From Pseudorhodoferax sp. Leaf265 (GTDB lineage Bacteria > Pseudomonadota > Gammaproteobacteria > Burkholderiales > Burkholderiaceae_C), in NCBI RefSeq assembly GCF_001422365.1, contig NZ_LMMT01000019.1, forward strand, positions 1,077 through 65,076: 64,000 nucleotides of DNA. Reading direction: 5' to 3'. Each line of letters starts with the position of its first letter. Positions within the stretch are counted from its first letter, which is position 1. The translations under genes were made by a program, and so were the position numbers. Shown one piece after another: positions 53,912 through 62,500 of this stretch. Below the pieces are notes generated by a model, which saw only the letters and a program-made list of their open reading frames with translations, searched no databases and was not told where the DNA came from.

Positions 53912-55126
53912 ATGCCGCCTATTTCGCAAGCGTTCGCGCTCTACAGCCATCCTTCGGAGATGGAGCCGCTGCTGCCTGGCGAGCACCGGTTGCCACCGCT
54001 TCTCGAGCAAGCCCGAGAGCTGATCCGCAGCGCCGGCCGCCTCGCTGGCATGTGCCCACCCGGGGCCTTGCTGGGTCTGCGCGGACAACTCCGGGCCATG
54101 CACTCGTACTACAGCAACAAGATCGAGGCCGAACACGCTTCGCCGGCCGAGATCGAGCAGGCCCTGCGCAACGACTACGCCAGCGATGCCGACATTGCGC
54201 GCCGTCAGCGGCTGGCCCTGGCCCACATGGCCACCGAAACCAGCATCGAACGCCGGGCGTCGCGATCCGACTGGGCCACGGTCTGGTCGCCACGGACGTT
54301 GCAAGGCATCCACCGAGATCTGTTCGCGCGCCTGCCGCCGGACGACCAACGCCAGCCCAGGAAGGAGGAGCCGCTGGAGCCAGGGGAACTGCGCACGCAG
54401 CAGGTGAGCGTGGGCCGGCACGCTGCGCCCGATGCCGTTAAGTTGCCGGACTTCCTGGAACGCTGGAGCCAGTTTTATGGCGGCACACACATTGGCGAAC
54501 GACGTGTGCTTGCAGCGATGGCATCGCACCAGCGGCTCGCGTGGATTCATCCGTTTCGCGATGGCAATGGCCGCGTCGCTCGTCTGCACACGCATCTGCT
54601 GCTCGCCCAGCTGGGCTTGACGAATGGCATTTGGTCCGTCACGCGCGGTTTTGCGCGCAGCCACGCGTACTACGCCCACCTGGCAGAAGCCGACGAAGCC
54701 CGCGCCGGCGATCTCGACGGCCGCGGTAGCCGCACCGAACGCGGCCTGGAAAACTGGATCAGCTATGCGTTGGGACTGTGCCTGGGCGAGGTGCAGTTCA
54801 TGTCCGATCTGCTGGCGACGGAGGGCATGAAGGAGCGCCTTGCAGCCTGCTTGGCTCATGAGGAGCAGGTCGTCCGCCAAGGTGTAGGAAGCCAGGCCCT
54901 GGGCGCGCTGCATCACCTGTTCGTCGCCGAAGGTGAACTGGATCGCTCCGACTTCAAGTCCATCCTCGGCCTTGGCGACCGGCTGGCAAAGGCCCAGATC
55001 CGCGCGCTGCTCAAACGCGGCCTGCTGAGCAGCGACTCACCTGATGGCCGCCTGCGCTTCGGCGTGCCGCAGCACGCACTGCGCTTCTACTTCCCCGGGC
55101 TCTGGCCGGAGGCCGCGGTCCAATAG
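53912..55126 (+). CDS. Fic-domain protein (AMPylase-type)
   Basis: A 404-aa protein with an N-terminal helical region, the Fic core and a C-terminal winged-helix-like segment. The active-site loop HPFRDGNGRVAR (residues 213-224) is canonical for AMP transfer to a hydroxyl. An N-terminal inhibition-helix-like SNKIEA (S68-E72-A73) is present, where the usual E-G/N is E-A. That implies regulated activity, as in class II Fic proteins. No antitoxin gene is adjacent. No strong ribosome site is seen before the ATG, so the start could be further downstream (53960). It is in accessory-type DNA; target unknown. Confidence 0.88.
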   Translation: MPPISQAFALYSHPSEMEPLLPGEHRLPPLLEQARELIRSAGRLAGMCPPGALLGLRGQLRAMHSYYSNKIEAEHASPAEIEQALRNDYASDADIARRQRLALAHMATETSIERRASRSDWATVWSPRTLQGIHRDLFARLPPDDQRQPRKEEPLEPGELRTQQVSVGRHAAPDAVKLPDFLERWSQFYGGTHIGERRVLAAMASHQRLAWIHPFRDGNGRVARLHTHLLLAQLGLTNGIWSVTRGFARSHAYYAHLAEADEARAGDLDGRGSRTERGLENWISYALGLCLGEVQFMSDLLATEGMKERLAACLAHEEQVVRQGVGSQALGALHHLFVAEGELDRSDFKSILGLGDRLAKAQIRALLKRGLLSSDSPDGRLRFGVPQHALRFYFPGLWPEAAVQ

Positions 55127-55274
55127 CGCGCGGCCTGGCAATGGCTGAGCACGCAACTGATCAACGGGGTTACGAAGATCGAAGTCAAAGGCGGTCGGTA
55201 AGCGTTAGGCCATCAATCGGCGTTTCGATTTAACACCAAGCTCGGGCGCAATGTTCATGCCGAACCAGGGGGAT

Positions 55275-56492
55275 TCATCCCATCACAAAGTCGACCAAAC
55301 CGGGCAAGCATTTCCCCCGCAAATCAAAACCAGCCACCACACTTTCGCGCGCCGACGCACGGAGGTGTTGCAGCCCACCACGGTGACCGAGGGTGTCGGC
55401 CACGGTGTCGGCCAGCGCTTTCGGATCGAAGAAGTCCACCAGCAAGCCGTTACGACCGTGCTCGATCACCTCTTCCAGGGGTGCCGTGCGCGAGCCTACT
55501 ACCAGGCATCCGATGCTCATGGCCTCCAGCAGGGACCACGAAAGCACGAACGGATAGGTCAGGTAAACGTGCACCGCCGACACTTGCATCAGCTGCGTCA
55601 AGACCTCGTGCGGTATCCGACCCACGAAATGGACGCGCGTTGGATCGATCTCCCCGCGCACCTCGTCCAGGAAGATCTGCTTCCAAGTCTTTCCGGAAGG
55701 TGCTGCTGCTCCGTAGCTGACCCCCTCCCCGCCGACGATCACCACACGAGCCTTCGGACGCAAAGCGAGCAACGACGGCAACGACCGCATGAACGTGTGG
55801 TAACCGCGGTACGGCTCCAGCTCGCGTGCGACGAACGTGACCACCTCGTCGCCGGCTCGCAGCTGGACGCGCGCCGAACGCAATCCCACCACCGCGGCCG
55901 GATTGGGCCGGAACCGGTCCGTGTCGATGCCGTCGTGGATGACGGAGATTCGTTCTCGAAACCAGTCGGGATGCTGATCGCGCTGGAACCTCGTTGGAGA
56001 CAGTCCTCCATCGCTGGCCTCCATGGCCTGCAGGAGGTGGATGTTCTTGAGGCGCGTGCGCATGCGTGTCGCTTCCTCATCCGCAGCGGCGAACTCGGGG
56101 TCGAAGACGGCATCGCCTGTCGGGCCGCCGTAGTAGTACTCCGCATACACGAGATGCCGAGCACTCGGAAAAACGTCGCGTGCAAAGATGGCTTCGCCCC
56201 AACCAGGATGCGCGAAGACCACGTCGGGCTGGAAGCCACCGCGTGCCAGATCGCGCATGGCTTTCGCTGCCGACTCGCCGCGAGCGAGCTTGGCAGCGTA
56301 GTCATCCAGGGCCGTCCGCCCGTCGGCTCCAACAGCTGGCGGAATCGGAGAGTGGTAGACGTGCCGGACGCCGGCAAGCGGCGGCGACTTGTTGACGCCA
56401 AGCGCAACAACCTCATGCCCTAGCTGAACGAGGCGCGGCGCAAGGTGCTTGAACTGGCCAGGGAAGTTCTGGTGAACGAACAGGATCTTCAT
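55275..56492 (-). CDS. Glycosyltransferase family 4
   Basis: GT-B enzyme of 405 aa. The N-terminus MKILFVHQNFPGQFKHLAP is typical of GT4, and the C-terminal catalytic region includes FVLSWSLLEAMSIGCLVVGS and EVIEHGRNGLLVDF (the conserved EAMxxG/E7-like pair). It would transfer a sugar from a nucleotide donor in the cytoplasm. It lies 64 bp after the giant RTX gene and in the same orientation. Modification of an exported surface protein or polysaccharide is possible but unproven. Confidence 0.92.
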   Translation of the reverse strand: MKILFVHQNFPGQFKHLAPRLVQLGHEVVALGVNKSPPLAGVRHVYHSPIPPAVGADGRTALDDYAAKLARGESAAKAMRDLARGGFQPDVVFAHPGWGEAIFARDVFPSARHLVYAEYYYGGPTGDAVFDPEFAAADEEATRMRTRLKNIHLLQAMEASDGGLSPTRFQRDQHPDWFRERISVIHDGIDTDRFRPNPAAVVGLRSARVQLRAGDEVVTFVARELEPYRGYHTFMRSLPSLLALRPKARVVIVGGEGVSYGAAAPSGKTWKQIFLDEVRGEIDPTRVHFVGRIPHEVLTQLMQVSAVHVYLTYPFVLSWSLLEAMSIGCLVVGSRTAPLEEVIEHGRNGLLVDFFDPKALADTVADTLGHRGGLQHLRASARESVVAGFDLRGKCLPGLVDFVMG

Positions 56493-56556
56493 CGGTGATC
56501 CATGGGGTCGAGGAAAGGACCATCGGTGCTACGCGACACCGACCGTCCTCACACGC

Positions 56557-59500
56557 TCACTGCCAGTTGGCGGCGATGACGGGGTTCAAAGTGGCAGCGT
56601 AGTCCGCCGGCAACGTGGTTTGTCCCGCAGCTGGCGGCGCAAAGGACGCCATGGCATTGACCAGGTTCTGCACTTGGCCGCTGGTCAGCGCAAGCTCGTT
56701 GCCACTCTCGAAGCGCTCCACTCGGTACTGAGTGCCCAAGTACCAGTTGGTGATGCTGAACTTGTCGCTGGTCCCGATAACGCTGACTTCAAGGTTGTTG
56801 CTCACTTGCCGGAACCACAATTGATCGGCAGCGATGTCTGCGCCGAACCGTGCGGTGTCTTGGTTGGTGGACGAGCTTCCGGTTTCCGCGATTGCATCGG
56901 TACTGTCGCCGCGCGCAAGCAGATAGACATCGTGTCCGTCGCCGCCCACAAGGACATCCCAACCCTTGCCGCCGATCAAGGTGTCGTTGCCTGCGCCTCC
57001 AGTCAACGTGTTGGCGGACGTGTTGCCGGTGAGCACGTTCGCCAATCCATTTCCGGTTCCGTTGATGGCGGTGTTCCCCGTCAATGTCAGGTTCTCAACG
57101 TTTGCACCGAGCGTACGAGCGACGCTGGACCGGATCAGGTCGACTCCGCCGTCCGCACCTTCGATCACCGAGTCGCTGGCGTTGTCCACGATATAGATGT
57201 CGTCTCCCAACCCGCCCAACATCGTGTCCGCCCCTGTGCCGCCGTTGAGCGCGTTCGCGGCATCGTTGCCAGTCAACGTGTTGGCAAGCGAGTTGCCGGT
57301 CGCGTCGATGGCAGCAGTGCCCGTAAGGGTGAGATTTTCGATGTTCGCTCCGAGCGTGAAGGTCATGCTGGACTGCACCGCGTCGGTGCCTTCGCTTGCA
57401 TTCTCGGTGACAGTGTCAGAGGTATTGTCGACGAGGTACACGTCATCGCCTGCGCCACCCGACATAGCATCAGAGCCGATGCCGCCGTCTAGTGTGTCGT
57501 TACCGCCGCCGCCGCTCAAGACGTCGTTACCGGCAAATCCGAGGATGAGATCGTCGCCGACGGTGCCAGCCAAGGTGTCTGCACCTGCAGTGCCACGAAT
57601 TCCTGGCTCAGCGGCGACGACGGTCAACGCGAACACATCGCTGGTCGACGCGCCAAACTGGTCGTGAGCGACCACACGCACCTGCAACGTGCCCGCATCC
57701 GCACCCGTTGGGGTGCCTGCAAACCTCTGCGTTGCAGGATCGAACGTCAACCAGGAGGGCAGCGCAGTGAGGTTCTCCAACGTCGCGGAATACGTCAGGA
57801 CGGCGCCTGGGTCACCATCGGTGAACGAGCCGGCAGGCACTGTCCAATCAAACGGCGTAGCTGCGTTGGCACTCTGGTCAGCCAACGCGCTGGCGAGCAC
57901 TGGAGCGTTGTTTCCGACCATGGCCGCGAGGTATGCATAGTTCCACACCGTCGGGGAGTCGGCGAAGCGCACCTCCTCTACCATCGCAGCATTCGCGCCG
58001 TTGTTGGCGAAGTAGCCATTGACCCGCACTTGATCAACGGTGCCGTTGATTCTGAGGATCAGGGCGTCGCCTTCGCGGACTGCGGAGACGTCCGCCACAG
58101 CGACCCCAGCCTTGAAAACGATCTTGTCCATGTTGTTGACGGTCGTATCGTTCTCCACCACGACGTCTTGCCCGTCGCCTCGTCCGAACAGGTAGGTGTC
58201 GTTGCCGGTGCCACCGACGAGCGAATCGTTGCCGGCGGCGCCATCGAGCGTGTCGTCTCCGGCCAAGCCGGTAAGCGAGTTGGCGCCCGCGTTGCCCGTC
58301 AGCACGTTGTTGGCGGTGTTGCCGGTGCCATCTATCGCTGTCGCGCCGGTCAATGCGAGATTCTCGACGTTGGCCCCTAGCGTGTAGGTGAGGCCGGAAC
58401 GTACCGTATCGGTTCCGGCCGAAGCGGCTTCAGTCACAACATCGCCCGTGTTATCGACCACGTACGTATCATCGCCTGCACCGCCAGACATGGAGTCGGC
58501 ACCCGCACCGCCATCGAGCACGTTAGAGGTTGCGTTGCCCGTCAGTGTGTTGGCCAACGCATTGCCGATGGCGTTGATCGCTGCCGTCCCGGTCAGGGTG
58601 AGCTTCTCAACGTTGTTCTGCAGCGCGTATGTTGCGCTGGACTGAACGGTATCGGTACCCGCACTAGCTGCTTCGATCACAACATCCGTTGCTTCGTCCA
58701 CCACATAGGTGTCGTCGCCCATCCCACCCACCAAGGTGTCGACGCCTGCCCCACCGTTAAGCACGTTGGCAGCGGAATTGCCGGTCAAGCTGTTGTTGGA
58801 AGAATTTCCCGTTCCATTGATAGCTGCGGTCCCGCTCAAGGTCAGGTTCTCGACATTGGCGGCCAGCGTGTAGGTAGCGCTAGCCTGGACAGAGTCCGTT
58901 CCTTGACCAACACCTTCGTCTACAACGTCACCCGCGTTGTCGACGAAGTAAGTGTCGTCGCCGTCTCCGCCGATCAGCGTGTCGGCACCAGTTCCGCCCG
59001 TCAACACGTTGGCGGCTGAGTTGCCGGTGATCACGTTCGACGCAGAGTTGCCCGTTCCATCGATGGCTGCCGATCCGGACAGTGTTAAGTTCTCAAGGTT
59101 GGTCCCGAGCGTGTATGTGATACTGGATTGCACAATGTCCGTACCGGCGCCTGCGGCTTCCGTGATCACATCGCCAACGTTGTCCACGACGTACGTGTCG
59201 TTCCCGGTCCCTCCCACCATGGTGTCTGCACCAGCGCCACCGTCAAGTACGTTGGCGGCGCTATTGCCATTCAGCGTGTTGTTCGCGGCGTTGCCCGTCC
59301 CGCTGGTGGCTGCAGTCCCCGTCAGCGTCAAGGTCTCCACATTGGCTCCTATCGTATAGCTGACCGTCGCCTGAACGACGTCCGTCCCTTCTGCGACGAT
59401 CTCAAGTATGACGTCACCGGCATCGTCGACAACGTAGGTGTCGTTGCCGGCGCCACCAGACATGGTGTCCGCCCCCGCAGATCCATTTAGGACGTTGGCA

Positions 59501-62500
59501 GCACTGTTCCCAGTTAGCGTGTTGTTGAGCGCATTGCCGGTCCCATTGATTGCGCCCGTCCCAGTCAACTCTAATGCCTCGACATTGATTGCCGCGGTGT
59601 AGGTCACGCTCGTTCGAATGGTGTCGTGTCCCTCGTCGAGTAGCTCCGTGACGATGTCGGAAGCATTGTCGACAATGTAGCTATCGTTCCCAGCGCCCCC
59701 AGTCATGGTGTCCGCCCCCGCCCCCCCGCTGAGTACGTTAGCAGCAGCATTGCCAGTCAACAGGTTTGCAGTTGCGTTGCCGGTTCCGTTAATGGCGTTT
59801 GCGCCTATCAACGTCAGTTGCTCTACGTTGGTTGCCAACGTGTACGTGACGCTAGATAGGACAAGATCAGTACCTGAGCTGGCGGCCTCGGTGACGATGT
59901 CTCCCGAGTTATCTACAACGTAGGTGTCATTGCCCGCACCACCTGCCATCGTGTCAGCACCAGCGCCGCCGTCGAGCACATTCGCGGACGAATTTCCTCT
60001 CAGGCTATTAGCAGAGTTGTTGCCTGCTGCGCTAATTGCAGCAGCACCCGTCAGTGTGAGGTTCTCAACGCCGCTCGACAGAACGTAACTCACACTGGAC
60101 TGCACGGTGTCAGTACCTTCCCCGGCAATTTCGACTACCGAATCAGACACGCTCTCCACAATGTAGGTATCGTCTCCGGTTCCGCCGAACATGGTATCAG
60201 GGCCCGCGGCACCATCAACGGTGTCATTGCCTGCTTCACCATAGATTAAGTCGGCGGCATCCGTACCCGTTAGATAGTCTGCGTCGCCAGTACCACGAAT
60301 GGCCGTTGACAGAGAGAACACGTCGTTTGTGGAGAGGCCATACTGATCAGTTGCCGTGACCCTTATCTGGAGAATCCCAGCGTCCTGCGGCGTGGGCGTA
60401 CCGAAGAATCTCCGCGCCGCGGCGTCGAAAGTGAGCCATGCTGGCAATGCCTCCCCGCTTACCAAGCGGGCCGCGTAAGACAGGGTCGTTCCAGCATCTG
60501 GGTCGCCAAAAGCCGATGCCGAAAATTCCCAATCAAATGCTTGGTTTGTGCCTGCTACCTGATCGGGCAATGCGGCGAGGACAGCCGGCGATCGATTGGC
60601 TTGAATCAAATCCAGAACGACGGAATAATTCCATATGACTGCAGGCGCATCCGTGAAGCGGATTTCTTCGATATGCGAACCATTTATTCCCCCGGAGGCG
60701 AAGTAGCCATCTACTCTGACTTGGTCGGCCGTCCCTTTGATCGACAAGACGAGGGAATCACCTTCGCGTGAAATGGCGATGTCACTTATTGCAATGCCCG
60801 TCTTAAACAACAAGCGATCTTGATTGCCATTGGTGGCATCACCGTCCGCCAAGATGCTCTGCCCACTCGAACGGCCAAACAAATAAGTATCGTCGCCACT
60901 ACCTCCTACGAGAGTATCCGCGCCGCCAGCTCCATCCAGGGTGTCGTTGCCAGCCATCCCTCTAAGGAGGTTATCACCGATGTTTCCACGCACCTGATTT
61001 CCTAGTTCATTCCCCGTGCCGCTGATGCCGACAGCGCCGGAAAGGCTCAGATTCTCGACGTTGGCACCCAGCGTATAACTTACCGCAGCAATGACGCCAT
61101 CCGATCCCGCGTTTGCGCTCTCTCCCACGACGTCAAAGGCGTTATCAACAATGTAAACGTCATCGCCACTGCCACCTTGCATCGTGTCGGCGCCTGCAGA
61201 ACCATCAAGCGTGTTTGCACCACTGTTTCCAGTGAGCGCGTTGTCAAGATCATTCCCAATACCGCTAACCCCGCCGGCCCCTGTCAGCAGCAGGCTTTCA
61301 AGGTTATCTCCGAGTTTGTAACTCACGCTCGATCGAACGATGTCAGAGCCTTGGCCAGCAAGTTCTTGAACAACATCGTCGAAGTCATCTACCGTATAAA
61401 CGTCATTGCCGCCTCCTCCGATCATCGTGTCCGCACCGACTCCACCATCCAGCGCATTTGCTGCTGCGTTGCCAACGAGTTCGTTACTCAATGCGTTGCC
61501 AGTTGCGTTGATCGCGGCAGCGCCAACGAGCTGAAGCCGCTCGACGTTATCCCCTAAGGAATAGCTGATGCTGGATTGAACTAAATCGACACCCTCACCA
61601 CGGCCCTCGACCACTGCGTCATAGCTGTTGTCCACGACATAGACATCATCACCTTCACCGCCGATCAAAGTGTCAGCCCCTAACCGGCCGTCGAGACGAT
61701 CCTTGCCCCGACCGCCTGAGATCGCATCGTTGCCTGCAGTCCCAAGCAAATTGTCAGGCCCGTCCGTGCCTCTGATCATCTCCACCTGACCTGGTCCTGC
61801 GGTGACGAGTGTGAAAACATCGCTAGCGGACTGGCCCTTTGAATCTGTAGCCACCACTCTTATCTGAAGGGGGCCGAAAATCGAACCTGCGGCGTCAGCA
61901 GTGAAGGTCCGGCTTGCGCTATCGAAGGTCAGCCATGTCGGCAACGCCTCCCCATTGTCCCGCGTGGCGGAGTACGTCACAGCGTCATCTGAGTCTGGGT
62001 CGACGAATGCCGCCGCTGGAAAAGTCCACGAAAAGGCCGCTGAGGCCGTCGCCTGTTGGTCCGCAAGGGCTACTGCGACAAACGGACTAGAGTCCCCAAT
62101 TGCCGAAGTAATAGACGCTAGATTCCAGATCGTTCCGTTCGCGAACCTAATTTCCTGAACCCCGCTGTAGGCCGGATCAAAAAAGCGCTGAATCAGTATG
62201 GAATCGGTACCGCTTCTAAAGTAGATAATTAGGTTATCCGGGTATCCCGATCCTGCCTCTACGCGCCCAAAGGAAATATCCCAGGGGGAAACGTCCTCCT
62301 TAAACCGAAGCACGTTGAAGCGATTTTCCTCGGCGTATCGCCAATACGAAATCACATCGCGACCATCGCCTTTCCCGAAAAGGTATGTGTTATTCCCATA
62401 CCCCCCATCAAGTGCGTCGTTTCCAGCGCCGCCATCTAGCGTGTCATTTCCGGCGCCTTCCCAAACCGGGTATTCGAAGGACTCTCCCCCTAGGGTGTCA

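Noticed and set aside
58240-60180. Repeat block as a CRISPR array or other non-coding repeat
   Set aside because: The units are 243 bp, in frame and encode an 81-residue protein repeat.
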